DNA from: Kutzneria viridogrisea | Lineage (GTDB): Bacteria > Actinomycetota > Actinomycetes > Mycobacteriales > Pseudonocardiaceae | Assembly (NCBI GenBank): GCA_014138725.1 | Contig: JACJID010000003.1 | Location: forward strand, 868,001 to 932,000 | Direction of reading: 5' to 3' | Length of the DNA: 64,000 nucleotides | In this document: one piece after another, positions 25,473-35,078 of the stretch | How the letters are laid out: each line of letters begins with the position of its first letter | How positions within the stretch are numbered: the first letter of the stretch is position 1 | Notes under the pieces: model-generated | What the model was told of the DNA's origin: nothing | The model's database searches: none | The model's input: the letters and a program-made list of their open reading frames with translations, nothing else | Position numbers and translations under genes: made by a program

Positions 25473-28328
25473 TTAAACGACGGCTAAACGCCCGAGCGCG
25501 TCCAGGGCCTGCGCGTGCCACACCGGGAAGCCCAGCCCGTCGAACAACCTCGCGGACTCACGCAGCGCCGCGACACCGGCCGCGGCGTCACCCAGTTCGT
25601 GCCGCACCGGCCCCAAGCCCAACAGGGCGTACGCCCTGCCACGCCGGTCGTCCAGGTCCACGAAGGTCGCCAAGCTGCCCGTCAGCAGGGTCAGCGCGCG
25701 GTACTCGTCCCCGCGCTGGCGGCTCAGCTCGCCCAGCGACCGCACGGTGTACGCCGTCGCGTGCCGGTGCCCCAGTTCCTCGAACAGGCCCAGCGACCTG
25801 GTCAGGCACTCCTCCGCGGTGGCCAAATTCCCGCACGACCGCTCCAGTTCCCCCATGCTGCGCAGCACGTGCGCCGTCCAGTGGTCGTCGTTGCCGCGCG
25901 AACTCACCCGCAACGCCGTCTCCAGCAGCTCACCCGCGCGATCGGTCTCCCCCGTGCGCCGCAACAGGTCGGCCAACTGCTTGGCCGCCTGCGCCCGGCG
26001 CCGCTCATCCCCCAGCGCCACAGCCAGGTCCAGTGCCGCGTTGAAGCAATCCTTGGCCTCAGCCAGATCCCCGCGATCAGCGTGCAGGGATCCCAACTGC
26101 CGCAGCAGGTCCACCTGTCCACAACGATCGTCCACGGCTCGCAGCATGACCAGTCCGCGCCGCAGGCTGACGTGTGCGCGCTCGATCTCGCCACGTTCCA
26201 CGTCGATGTCCGCCCGGGACGCCAGCGCGCGGCCGAGCCCCACGTGGTCGTCCAACTCCGCGAAGATCCGGCAGGCCATGTCGTAGTAGACGTGTGCGCG
26301 CCGGGCCCTGCCATGACCTTCCCAGTGCAGGTCACCCAGCCTGCGCAGGCTCACGGCCTGCGCGCGGCGATCACCGGTGACCCGCGCGGCGACCAGTCCG
26401 ATGATGTCGATCCGCCGGGAGTCGTTGCGCGGCGGGCAGACCTGCGCCAACACCGAGGCGGCATGCCACCTCCGGTACCGGTGCGCCACCTCGACCAGGC
26501 AGGGCAGTGCCGTGGACTCCATGCCCTGCAAGGAGTCCGCGCGGTCGCAGTAGGCGCCGAGCAGGCGATCGACCAGCTCCGCCCGCGCAGACGAACTGTC
26601 CTCCGCGAGGAGCCGGTCGTGGCCGAACACGCGGATCAGTTCGTGCGGGCGGTACCTCAACTGTCCCAGACGGTCCCGGCCGACCACCTGGAGCAGGCTC
26701 GCGTCCACCAAGCCGTCCAACAGCTCCGCGGTCGTACCCGCGTCCAGGTCCAGCATCGCCGCGACCGCCCACACGGGCAGATCAGCGGAGTCCAGCAACC
26801 CCAACGCCTTGAGCACACGGCGCTGCGCGGGACCGCAGTCCAGGTAGCCGACCTCCAGGGTCGCCCGGACGTCCAGGTCACCGGTGCGCAGCTCACCGAG
26901 CCTGCGGCGCTCGTCGGTGATCCGCGCCAGCAGGTCGGAGATCAACTCGTGCGGCCGGGCGGCCAGCTTGGCGCCCGCGATCCGCACCGCCAGCGGCAGG
27001 AATCCGCACAGGCGCACCAACTCCGCGGCCCGCACGGCCTCCGCCGCGACCCGTTCCGGACCGGCCACGGCGCCGAGCAGACCGAGCGCGGCCTGCTCGG
27101 ACAGCGCGTCCACCTCGAACGGGCGGGCACCCTCCAGGCCGGTGAGCCTGCCCCGCGCCGTGACGATCACCCCGCAGTCCCGGCCGCTGGGCAGCAGGGC
27201 CCGCACCTGGGCCTCGGTGACGGCGTCGTCCAGCACGACGAGCACCCTGCGGTCCAGGGTGAGCCCGCGGAACAACTGCTGGCGCTCCGGCAGCCCACCG
27301 GGAACCTCCTTGACCCCCAAGGAGATCAGGAACCGGCCCAGCACGTCCACCTGCTCGGACCCACGCAGCCGCGCGAACAGCTGGCCGTCGGGGAACCGCT
27401 CGCGCCACCGGTGCGCCGCGGCGACGGCCAGTGTCGTCTTGCCCACCCCGCCCGGTCCACACAGGACGATCGGCGCACTGCCCAACTCCGGTGAGATCCG
27501 CGCCAGCAACCCCTCGCGCCCGGTGAAGTCGGCGACCTGTGGTGGGATCTGCCCGCTGGCGGCCGAGGTCCGCACCACGGCCTTCGGCAGCTCCCAGGTG
27601 GACGGATCACCGTGCACGCGGCGCAGTTGCGGCCCGGGGTCGGCGCCGAGGTGGTCGCGGACCTCGGCGAGCACCTCGTCCGCCTCGGCGGCCCGCCCGG
27701 CGCGGTGCAGCGCCACGATGAGCGAGCCCGCGAGGGGTTCCTGCCCGGGGTCCTCGGCGAGCAGCGCACGCAGCTCGGGGATCAGCAGCTGGTGCCGTCC
27801 CAGCGCGAGATCAACCCGGACCCGACTGTCCAGTGTGGATAGACGGAGCGCGGACAGCCACTGGGCGTGCGCCGCGAGCACCGGCCCGCACTCCACGTCG
27901 GCCAGTGCCTCGCCACGCCACAGCCGCAGCGCCTGCGAGAACACCTCACGTGCGGCCTCGGGCCGTTCCTCCAGCAGCAGCTGCTGACCCCGTTGCGCGC
28001 CAAGGACGAACTCGTCCTGGTCGAACTCGCCCCCGGCCACCGACAGCAGGTAGCCCGCGCGGCCGGTGCGGATCAGCTGGGCGGGCGAGTCGACCCCGAC
28101 GCCGGGGCACAACGCCTTGCGCAGCTTGGACACGGCCACCTGCACGATGACCCGCCCGGTGCGCGGGGCGCCCTGCGGCCACAGCTCGTCGACCAGGGTG
28201 AGCACCGGGACCCAGCGGTTGGCGTTGGCCAGCAGCGCGGTCAGGACGGTGCGTGGCTGAGGCGTACTGGGTGTGACCGGCCGTCCGGCACGGGAGACCT
28301 CAAGTGGCCCGAGGATCCCGTACCGCAC
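25473..28328 (-). CDS. AfsR/SARP-type transcriptional regulator with NB-ARC and TPR domains
   Basis: The protein has 951 residues. An OmpR-like winged HTH (about 1-95, with MRYGILGPLEVSR and VSKLRKAL) is followed by a bacterial transcriptional activation domain (about 100-245). A NB-ARC ATPase comes next (Walker A CGPGGVGKTTLA near residue 290, Walker B LVVLDDAV), then winged-helix and about six C-terminal TPRs (about 680-945). AfsR-type proteins activate secondary metabolism. The GTG start lies only 9 bases after the conservon GTPase stop, in the same direction, so it may be part of that operon. Confidence 0.93.
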   Translation of the reverse strand: MRYGILGPLEVSRAGRPVTPSTPQPRTVLTALLANANRWVPVLTLVDELWPQGAPRTGRVIVQVAVSKLRKALCPGVGVDSPAQLIRTGRAGYLLSVAGGEFDQDEFVLGAQRGQQLLLEERPEAAREVFSQALRLWRGEALADVECGPVLAAHAQWLSALRLSTLDSRVRVDLALGRHQLLIPELRALLAEDPGQEPLAGSLIVALHRAGRAAEADEVLAEVRDHLGADPGPQLRRVHGDPSTWELPKAVVRTSAASGQIPPQVADFTGREGLLARISPELGSAPIVLCGPGGVGKTTLAVAAAHRWRERFPDGQLFARLRGSEQVDVLGRFLISLGVKEVPGGLPERQQLFRGLTLDRRVLVVLDDAVTEAQVRALLPSGRDCGVIVTARGRLTGLEGARPFEVDALSEQAALGLLGAVAGPERVAAEAVRAAELVRLCGFLPLAVRIAGAKLAARPHELISDLLARITDERRRLGELRTGDLDVRATLEVGYLDCGPAQRRVLKALGLLDSADLPVWAVAAMLDLDAGTTAELLDGLVDASLLQVVGRDRLGQLRYRPHELIRVFGHDRLLAEDSSSARAELVDRLLGAYCDRADSLQGMESTALPCLVEVAHRYRRWHAASVLAQVCPPRNDSRRIDIIGLVAARVTGDRRAQAVSLRRLGDLHWEGHGRARRAHVYYDMACRIFAELDDHVGLGRALASRADIDVERGEIERAHVSLRRGLVMLRAVDDRCGQVDLLRQLGSLHADRGDLAEAKDCFNAALDLAVALGDERRRAQAAKQLADLLRRTGETDRAGELLETALRVSSRGNDDHWTAHVLRSMGELERSCGNLATAEECLTRSLGLFEELGHRHATAYTVRSLGELSRQRGDEYRALTLLTGSLATFVDLDDRRGRAYALLGLGPVRHELGDAAAGVAALRESARLFDGLGFPVWHAQALDALGRLAVV

Positions 28329-28337
28329 GGCGTCCGC

Positions 28338-28952
28338 CTAGCTTCGCGCGCCGACCTGCGGCGGGGCTGTCAGGCGTTGCAGCAGCACCTGCTCGATCAC
28401 CGCGACCAGCACTTCCTTGACCGACTCGCGGTCGCGGGCATCGCAGTCGACCAGCGGGATCGACTCGTCGATGTCCAGCGCCTCGCGCACCTCCTCGAGC
28501 TCGAAGCGCTGCCCGTCGGAGAAGTGGTTGACCGCCACGATGAACGGGGTGTCCCGCTGCTCGAAGTACTCCAGCACCGGGTAGCAGTCCTCGATGCGGC
28601 TGGTGTCCACCATGATCACCGCACCGAGCGCGCCCTCGACCAGGTCGTCCCACATGAACACGAACCGGTCCTGCCCCGGGGTGCCGAACAGGTACAGGAT
28701 CAGCGTCTGGTCCAGGGTGATGCGGCCGAAGTCCAGTGCCACCGTGGTGGTCGTCTTCTCCGCGCGCTTGCCAGGGTCGTCGACCCCGACCGCGACCTCG
28801 GTCATCGCGGCCTCGGTGACCAGCGGTTCGATCTCGGAGATCGCGCCGATGAAGGTGGTCTTGCCGACGCCGAAACCGCCGCTGATGACGATCTTGACCG
28901 ACGAGGCCACCGGCTTGGGCGGTGCGGCCTGCTGTTCAGAGCGCCCGTACAA
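28338..28952 (-). CDS. Conservon Ras-like small GTPase (CvnD type)
   Basis: The protein has 204 residues from a TTG at 28952 that overlaps the end of the CvnC gene. G1 loop SGGFGVGKTTF, switch region, DxxG-like FGTPGQDRF, and VNHF in the NKxD position give the MglA/CvnD pattern. It acts as a GTP-dependent switch downstream of the CvnA-B-C membrane complex. The upstream methionine-less extension in the same frame is an overlap artefact. Confidence 0.93.
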   Translation of the reverse strand: MYGRSEQQAAPPKPVASSVKIVISGGFGVGKTTFIGAISEIEPLVTEAAMTEVAVGVDDPGKRAEKTTTTVALDFGRITLDQTLILYLFGTPGQDRFVFMWDDLVEGALGAVIMVDTSRIEDCYPVLEYFEQRDTPFIVAVNHFSDGQRFELEEVREALDIDESIPLVDCDARDRESVKEVLVAVIEQVLLQRLTAPPQVGARS

Positions 28953-29391
28953 GGTCCCTGATCCTCTCGATGACGGAGACCGGAAGCTGGTCGGCGGACG
29001 ATTCGCGCACGGCCACGTGGCCCGCGGAGACCAGGTCACCGACCAGGACCCTGACCACACCCAGCGGCACGCCCAGCGCGGCGCCGATCTCGGCGAGTGA
29101 GTGGGGTCGCTGGCACAGCTGCACCACCGTGCGCTGCTCGAACCGCAACGGGGCGGACAGCGACGCGGGGGTCGCCACCACGAGGGTCTCGATGCGCAGG
29201 TCGTCGGCCAGCGGGGTGGTGCGCCCCCCGGTCATGATGAACGGGCGCACCAGGACCTCGTCGGCGCGCGTCTCCGCGCTGCTGGCCGGCTCGGCGGGCA
29301 GGCCCGCCGGCTCGGTGCCGAACCACGAGTTGGCCTGGCTGACCGGGATCATCCTGGGGTCCGGGAGTCGGGGCGCGGTGTGGTCCCTCAT
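28936..29391 (-). CDS. Conservon DUF742 protein (CvnC type)
   Basis: The protein has 151 residues. The DUF742 winged-helix-like domain includes VRPFIMTGGRT, RIETLVVA, CQRPHSLAEIGAALGVPLGVVRVLVGDL and VRESS. CvnC proteins bind the GTPase and roadblock partners. Start overlaps the CvnB stop (ATGA). The N-terminal 45 residues are Pro/Ala-rich and probably disordered. Confidence 0.93.
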   Translation of the reverse strand: MRDHTAPRLPDPRMIPVSQANSWFGTEPAGLPAEPASSAETRADEVLVRPFIMTGGRTTPLADDLRIETLVVATPASLSAPLRFEQRTVVQLCQRPHSLAEIGAALGVPLGVVRVLVGDLVSAGHVAVRESSADQLPVSVIERIRDLVRAL

Positions 29392-29816
29392 CGGCGCAGG
29401 GACTCTCTGAGCTCGGAGATCAGCGCGGGTGTGAGCAGCGCGCCCGCCCGGTCGGCCAGCACGGCGATCTCGTAGCCCACCAGGCCGATGTCGCACCGCG
29501 AGTCGGCGATCACGCCCACGCAGCTGCCGTCGTCGATGGCCGAGACGAGCAGGAAGCCCCGCTTCATCTCGATCATGATCAGCTTGAGCCCGTCGAACTC
29601 GTAGTTGCGCGCGGCACTCTTGGCCAAGCTCGACAGCCCGGACACCAGTGCGGCCAGCCGGTCGGCGGAGGTCCGGTCCAGACCCTCCGACATCGCGATG
29701 AGCAGGCCGTCCGAGGAGACGGCGACGGCGTCGCGCACCCCGTCCGTGCCGCGCACGAAGTTGGCCAGCAGCCAGTTGAAGGTGTGCGGGTCGGCGTGCT
29801 GGAGATCGGCGGTCAC
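29388..29816 (-). CDS. Conservon roadblock/LC7 protein (CvnB type)
   Basis: The protein has 142 residues: a single roadblock fold with NWLLANFVRGTDGVRDAVAVSSDGLLIAMSEG and AARNYEFDGLKLIMIEM. Such proteins act as partners or GTPase-activating factors for the Ras-like protein. GTG start at 29816 overlaps the stop of CvnA. Confidence 0.93.
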   Translation of the reverse strand: MTADLQHADPHTFNWLLANFVRGTDGVRDAVAVSSDGLLIAMSEGLDRTSADRLAALVSGLSSLAKSAARNYEFDGLKLIMIEMKRGFLLVSAIDDGSCVGVIADSRCDIGLVGYEIAVLADRAGALLTPALISELRESLRR

Positions 29817-32413
29817 CGCTGGTCCTCCTGTGGTGCAGTGCTGTTGACGAAGGCTGGCTTGTCGGCCTTGCTCGGCAGGGGACCCCGCTCGCCGCGCTGG
29901 TGGCCCGAGCGGAAGCTGGACAGCATGCTGCGGACCTCCTCCGGCGAACGCTCCACTATGGACGGTGCGGGCGCCGAGGGCGGGCGGCTCGGCGCCGAGG
30001 GCCGTGCCTCCTCGGTACGCCGCGTGCGCTTGACCAGCCCGTTGCGGGTGCGCTCGCCTGCCGCCGAGGACCGCTGGACCGGCACCTTCTCCTCCGCGGG
30101 CGCGGGCTCGGGCGCGGCGGCGGGCGCGGGTTTGGCCGGTTCGGGTTTAGGCCGCGCGGGCTCGGACACCGTGCGCTCCTGCGTGATGCGCTGCATCCGG
30201 CTGCGCACGCCGGGCTGTGAGGACTCGATGGCGGGCACGTCGTCTCGCGGCCACTGGATCTCCTCCTCGTGTTGCGCGACAACGGGCTTCGGCGGCGCCG
30301 CGGGCACCGGCGGCTCGATCTGCGCGTGCTGTGCTGGTGCGGACAGTTCGGGCCTGGGCGGCTGCGGGCGGCGCTTGTCCTTCTCGTCCACCAGCATCTC
30401 GGCGGGCAGCAGCAGCCTGGCCACGATGCCGCTGACCGGGGACACGGTCAGCTCCACCTCGATGCCCAGGCGCTGCGCCAGGCGGCCGACCACGTAGTGG
30501 CCGAGGAAGCGGGTCGGCGCGACGATGAAGTCCTCTTCCCCGCGCAGGCGGGCGTTGGCCTTGGCCAACTGCTCCTTGGACATGCCAACGCCGTGGTCCA
30601 CCACGGCGAGCATGTAGCGCGCACCCAGCCTGCGGCCGTAGATCTCCACCTCGAGGTCGGGCGGGGAGAAGGCGAGCCCGTTCTCGATCAGCTCGGCCAG
30701 CATGTGCGCCAGCTCGCTGACCACCGAGCCCGCGATCCACGCCTCGTCCACCCTGCGCAGCGCGACCCGGCGGTAGTCCTCCACCTCGGACAGACCGGCG
30801 CGGATCACGTCGCTGAGCGAGAGCGGCTCGGCCCAGCGGCGCGGGCTGGCCTCGCCGACGAGCACCAGCAGGCTCTCCGCGTTGCGGCGCATGCGGGTGG
30901 CCAGGTGGTCCAGCTCGAACAGGTTGGACAGGGCCGAGGGGTCCAGCTCCTCCTGCTCGAACTCGCTGATGAAGCCCAGCTGCCTGCGCACCAGGTTCTG
31001 GTTGCGGCGGCCGAGGTTGGCCAGGGACTCGGAGGTGTTCCTGCGCAACAGGGCCTGCTCGGAGGCCAGCTCGAAGGCAGTGCTCTGCACGCGGTTGAGC
31101 GCGTCGGCCACGGAGGCGATCTCCAGACCGGCCTTGTCCGGGGTGCGCACCGGCTCCGGCGGGGCCGGGTCCACGTCCCCGGGGGCGTGCCAGGCGGCCA
31201 CCGCGGCGGGCAGCCTGCGCACGGCCACGTCGTTGGCCTCGTTGGACAGCGCGGCCAGCGGGCGCACGATCGAGCGCATGGCGCCGATCACCAGCAGGAA
31301 CTCGGCGGCCACGGCCAAAAGGGCGAGGACCAGGAAGCCGCCCAGCGCCCAGGCGGCCTCGCCCTGCAGGGCCACGGCCCGCTGCTGCACGTCGGCGCCG
31401 ACGGCCTGCTGGACCTTGCGCTCCTCGTCGATCACCGAGGTCATCTGCGTCCACCAGGCGACCGGGTCCACCTGCGGCTCGATCGGCCCCTTGGTGGAGG
31501 AGATCGCGATGGTCTCCGCGGCGGCGGCCTTGCTCGCGTTGTCGGTGCGCAGCGCGGCGTCCAGCAGGGCCCGCTGCTCCTGGGTGGCCTCGCGCTGGAA
31601 GGCGGTGATGCCCGCGACCTTGTTCGCCCGGATCTCGGTGAAGTGCACGTACTCGCCCGCGCCGAACCTGTCGGCGGCGAACACACCGTTGAGGAATCCT
31701 CGCTCCTGGCCGGTGGCCTCCTTGGCGTCACCGAGGGCGTACAGCGCCTGCAAACCGTGCCGCATCAGCGGGTCCTGGGCCTGGTCCAGGCCCAGCCGCA
31801 ACTGGTTCAGCCCGGTGATCACGTCGGTGTAGAACTGGAAGGTCGCGGTGCGGTCGGCCCGGTGGGCGTCCACGCCGTCACGCACCCCGTTGAGGCCGGA
31901 GAGCTTGGTCATGGCGTTGCGCACCGAGTCCGCACCGGGTGCCCCGCCGTTGGCCACGGCGTTGGTGAGGGCGAGCACCGCGTGGTCGGTGTTGGTGCGC
32001 TGGGTGGCCACGAGTTGGGCGAACCGGGTCTCACCGCCGAGCAGGCCGTTGGTCAGACCGCGTTCCCGCTGGGTCTCGTGCACCAGGTCCTGCACGGTCA
32101 GCGCCAGGGAGACCGAGCGCACCGTGTCGCCGGAGTCCAGGTAGGACCGCACCTCGCCGACGATGGTCAGGCCGAGCAGGGTCAGCACGAGCAGCAGGGA
32201 GACGAGTAGGATCCGGGCCAGTCGGCCGCGGATCGTACGGGGACTGGTCATCCGCCCCAGCAGTCCAGGCGGAGTGCGGTCGGGGTACCGAGGGTCGATG
32301 TCCCCGTCACCGCCGGGCAACGACGATCGGTGACGTGCGCTCACCACTTGCTCCTCCGCTTGCTCACCGCGCGCGACCCGACCCCGAGGGTCCGCGGTTA
32401 ATACGGCGTTCAC
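29813..32413 (-). CDS. Conservon sensor histidine-kinase-like protein with NIT domain (CvnA type)
   Basis: The protein has 866 residues. Two membrane helices (about 68-90 and 350-375) enclose an extracellular nitrate/nitrite-sensing NIT domain (LVHETQRERGLTNGLLGGE, ALYALGDAKEATGQERGFLNGVF). A HAMP-like segment is followed by an ATPase domain (ELAHMLAELIENGLAFSPP, VVDHGVGM, LGHYVVGRLAQRLG). The H-box is degenerate, as usual for CvnA. A long Pro/Ala-rich tail follows. It opens the CvnABCD-SARP unit and is divergent from nitrate assimilation genes, matching the sensor domain. Start taken at 32413; the GTG/ATG alternatives up to MTSPRTIRG (about residue 55) are possible. Confidence 0.88.
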   Translation of the reverse strand: MNAVLTADPRGRVARGEQAEEQVVSARHRSSLPGGDGDIDPRYPDRTPPGLLGRMTSPRTIRGRLARILLVSLLLVLTLLGLTIVGEVRSYLDSGDTVRSVSLALTVQDLVHETQRERGLTNGLLGGETRFAQLVATQRTNTDHAVLALTNAVANGGAPGADSVRNAMTKLSGLNGVRDGVDAHRADRTATFQFYTDVITGLNQLRLGLDQAQDPLMRHGLQALYALGDAKEATGQERGFLNGVFAADRFGAGEYVHFTEIRANKVAGITAFQREATQEQRALLDAALRTDNASKAAAAETIAISSTKGPIEPQVDPVAWWTQMTSVIDEERKVQQAVGADVQQRAVALQGEAAWALGGFLVLALLAVAAEFLLVIGAMRSIVRPLAALSNEANDVAVRRLPAAVAAWHAPGDVDPAPPEPVRTPDKAGLEIASVADALNRVQSTAFELASEQALLRRNTSESLANLGRRNQNLVRRQLGFISEFEQEELDPSALSNLFELDHLATRMRRNAESLLVLVGEASPRRWAEPLSLSDVIRAGLSEVEDYRRVALRRVDEAWIAGSVVSELAHMLAELIENGLAFSPPDLEVEIYGRRLGARYMLAVVDHGVGMSKEQLAKANARLRGEEDFIVAPTRFLGHYVVGRLAQRLGIEVELTVSPVSGIVARLLLPAEMLVDEKDKRRPQPPRPELSAPAQHAQIEPPVPAAPPKPVVAQHEEEIQWPRDDVPAIESSQPGVRSRMQRITQERTVSEPARPKPEPAKPAPAAAPEPAPAEEKVPVQRSSAAGERTRNGLVKRTRRTEEARPSAPSRPPSAPAPSIVERSPEEVRSMLSSFRSGHQRGERGPLPSKADKPAFVNSTAPQEDQR

Positions 32414-32966
32414 GCGACATTGCGAATACGCCGGTACATCCCCAGTGTGAAACCCCGGCCCTTTAGCTCCGGAACCGTTTCAGGCACGAGCAAGATTTCA
32501 CAACCGAACCACCGTGTCAATAGGACGAACGGGCTAGCGGATCCCGATCACCGTCACGATGCGTGACCTCGCAACCATCATGATCCCATCCAGCCCCAGT
32601 CGCAGGCAAAACGGCAGCTCAGCAGACCGGGCGCAAGCGCGGCGCAACATTCATAAACACTTCACCGAGTGGGACACGGTGACGAAGAGGCACGGCCAGA
32701 CGCCTTAGAAAACCTTTTCATTACCCTAGGGCAAGTACGGATTGCACGCCTCCGGGACAACTGCTAGCTTGCCCAACGTGTTCCATCCCCCGGGGACCGC
32801 ACAGCGAGCGGAATCACACCGGGAGCGGCATGGAACGGACTTATTACACGCTTTTTACGGTTCGGCGCGCGTCGGTTTCCTAGGCTGTGTAACGCAAATA
32901 GCGGCTGGAAACGATCCCCGTAACGCACCGCTCCGCGGTGCCACTGGGGAAAGTCGGAGGTGGATC
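32414..32966. other. Divergent regulatory region between conservon and nitrate assimilation genes
   Basis: This 553-base spacer is clearly more AT-rich than its flanks (runs such as AACCTTTTCATTACCC and TTATTACACGCTTTTTACGG). It contains three GTAAC/GAAAC-type words: GTAAC 32889, GAAAC 32908 and GTAAC 32920. It also has an ATTAC-n6-TTTAC pair near 32853-32868. These resemble GlnR half-sites, but spacing departs from the known 11-base phasing. An open frame from 32742 reads into the nitrate reductase, but its product lacks homology before residue 76. Confidence 0.4.
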
Positions 32967-35078
32967 ATGCCGGTACCGGCTGCCCTGACTCGCACGAGCA
33001 CCGACACGCACTGTCCCTACTGCGCACTACAGTGCGGCATGGAAGTCCGCACCGCCGAAGCGGGCGTTTCCGTGGCCCCCCGGGAATTTCCGACCAACCG
33101 TGGCGGGATGTGCCAGAAGGGCTGGACCTCGGCAACTCTGCTCACCTCGGCAGGAAGAGTGACCACCCCGCTGCTGCGCGAGCACCGGGACGCCCCGCTG
33201 CGCCCGGTGAGCTGGGACACCGCGCTGGACCACGTCGCTAGCAGGCTCGCCGAACTGCGCGAACAGCACGGGGCGGACTCGGTCGGCGTGTTCGGCGGCG
33301 GCGGCCTCACCAATGAGAAGGCCTACCAACTCGGCAAATTCGCCCGAGTGGCCCTCGGCACTTCGCAGGTGGACTACAACGGGCGCTTCTGCATGTCCTC
33401 GGCGGCGGCCGCGGGCATCAAGGCGTTCGGCATGGACCGCGGCATGCCCTTCCCCGTCAGCGACGTGGCGCAGGCCGACGCCGTGCTGCTGATCGGCGCG
33501 AACGTGGCCGAGACCATGCCGCCGTTCATGCGGCACGTGCTGCCCGCCGCGCGGTCCGGCGGCCTGATCGTGATCGACCCCCGGCGCACGCCCACCGCCG
33601 AGCAGGCCTCACTGCACCTTCAGCCCGCGCCCGGCACCGACCTGGCGCTGGCGCTGGGCATGCTGCACGCGGTGGTCGCCGACGGCCACCTGGACCACCG
33701 CTACCTCGCCGACCGGACAAGCGGCTTCGACCAGGTGTGGCGCATCGCCGCCGCCTGGTGGCCAGAACGCGTCGAGCGGGTCACCGGGGTCGCCGCGGCG
33801 GACCAGCGCGCGGCCGTTCGGCTGCTGGCCCGAGCGCGCAACGCCTACGTGCTCACCGCGCGGGGCACCGAGCAGCACGCCAGCGGGGTCGCCACCGTGT
33901 CGGCCTGGATCAACCTGTGCCTGGCGCTGGGCCTGCCCGGTCGGCCCGGTTCGGGCTACGGCTGCCTGACCGGCCAGGGCAACGGGCAGGGCGGCCGGGA
34001 GCACGGCCAGAAGGCCGACCAGCTGCCGGGCTACCGCAAGATCGACGACCCGGCGGCCCGCGCCCACGTGGCCGGGGTCTGGGGCGTGGACCCCGACTCG
34101 CTGCCGGGCCCCGGCCGCTCCGCGTACGAACTGCTCGACGCGCTGGGCACCGGGACCGGCCCCCGCGCGCTGCTCGTCTTCGGTAGCAACCTGGTCGTCT
34201 CCGCCCCGCGCGCCGGGCACGTCGCCGCCCGGTTGGACGCGCTGGAACTGTTGGTGGTGGCTGACTTCGTGCTCTCCGAGACCGCCGCCGCCGCCGACGT
34301 GGTCTTCCCGGTCACCCAGTGGGCCGAGGAGGACGGCACGATGACCAGCCTGGAGGGCCGGGTCCTGCTGCGCCAGCGCGCGCTGAGCGCACCGCATGGC
34401 GTGCGCTCGGACCTGGAGCTGTTGCAGGGCTTGGCAATCCGGCTCGGCCAGCCCGCGCAGCGGTTCCAGACCGAGGCCGAGGAGGTCTTCGAGGAACTGC
34501 GCCGCGCCTCCGCTGGCGGCATCGCCGACTACTCCGGGATCAGCTACGACCGGTTGCGCGCTGGCGAGGCGCTGCACTGGCCGGTGCCCGGGGTGGACCA
34601 CCCCGGCACGCCGCGGGCCTTCCTGGACCGCTTCGCGCACCCCGACGGCCTCGCCCGCTTCCAGCCGGTGGACCACACCGGTCCGGCCGAGCCGCCGGAC
34701 GCCGAGTTCCCGCTCTACGCCACCACCGGGCGCGTGTTGCAGCACTACCAGTCCGGGGCGCAGACCCGGCGCGTGCCGGAACTGCTCGCAGCGCAGCCCG
34801 AGGCGTTCGTCGAGGTGCACCCGGACACCGCACGCCGGGCCGGTGTCCACGATGGACAGTGGGCGGCCGTGACCTCCCGGCGGGGCCAGGTCCTCGCCCG
34901 GGTGCGCTGCCTGCCCTCGATGCGCCTGGACACCGTGTTCCTGCCGTTCCACTTCCCCGGCGCGGAGCGGGCCAACCTGATCACCAACCCCGCGCTGGAC
35001 CCCACCAGCCGGATGCCGGAGTTCAAGGTGTGCGCCGTCCGGCTCGCGCCTGCGGATGCGGAGGCATTGCCAGCATGA
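32967..35078 (+). CDS. Assimilatory nitrate reductase, molybdopterin catalytic subunit
   Basis: The protein has 703 residues. An N-terminal [4Fe-4S] motif HCPYCALQCGM with a fourth Cys in GGMCQKGW precedes the bis-MGD domain. DYNGRFCMSSAAAAG contains the Cys expected as Mo ligand in Nas-type enzymes. A C-terminal molydopterin-binding barrel (LYATTGRVLQHYQSGAQTRR, FHFPGAERANLITNPALDPTSRMPEFK) follows. It lacks a Tat signal, so it is cytoplasmic and assimilatory. The ATG at 32967 with CGGAGG upstream is preferred over the longer open frame from 32742. It overlaps its redox partner gene (ATGA). Confidence 0.92.
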   Translation: MPVPAALTRTSTDTHCPYCALQCGMEVRTAEAGVSVAPREFPTNRGGMCQKGWTSATLLTSAGRVTTPLLREHRDAPLRPVSWDTALDHVASRLAELREQHGADSVGVFGGGGLTNEKAYQLGKFARVALGTSQVDYNGRFCMSSAAAAGIKAFGMDRGMPFPVSDVAQADAVLLIGANVAETMPPFMRHVLPAARSGGLIVIDPRRTPTAEQASLHLQPAPGTDLALALGMLHAVVADGHLDHRYLADRTSGFDQVWRIAAAWWPERVERVTGVAAADQRAAVRLLARARNAYVLTARGTEQHASGVATVSAWINLCLALGLPGRPGSGYGCLTGQGNGQGGREHGQKADQLPGYRKIDDPAARAHVAGVWGVDPDSLPGPGRSAYELLDALGTGTGPRALLVFGSNLVVSAPRAGHVAARLDALELLVVADFVLSETAAAADVVFPVTQWAEEDGTMTSLEGRVLLRQRALSAPHGVRSDLELLQGLAIRLGQPAQRFQTEAEEVFEELRRASAGGIADYSGISYDRLRAGEALHWPVPGVDHPGTPRAFLDRFAHPDGLARFQPVDHTGPAEPPDAEFPLYATTGRVLQHYQSGAQTRRVPELLAAQPEAFVEVHPDTARRAGVHDGQWAAVTSRRGQVLARVRCLPSMRLDTVFLPFHFPGAERANLITNPALDPTSRMPEFKVCAVRLAPADAEALPA

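Noticed and set aside
32853-32924. Canonical GlnR box
   Set aside because: GTAAC/GAAAC-like words occur, but their spacing is 12 and 19 rather than 11/22 bases.
32742-32966. 75-residue N-terminal extension of nitrate reductase
   Set aside because: No homology or targeting signal, AT-rich spacer composition, and a good ribosome site at the 32967 ATG.
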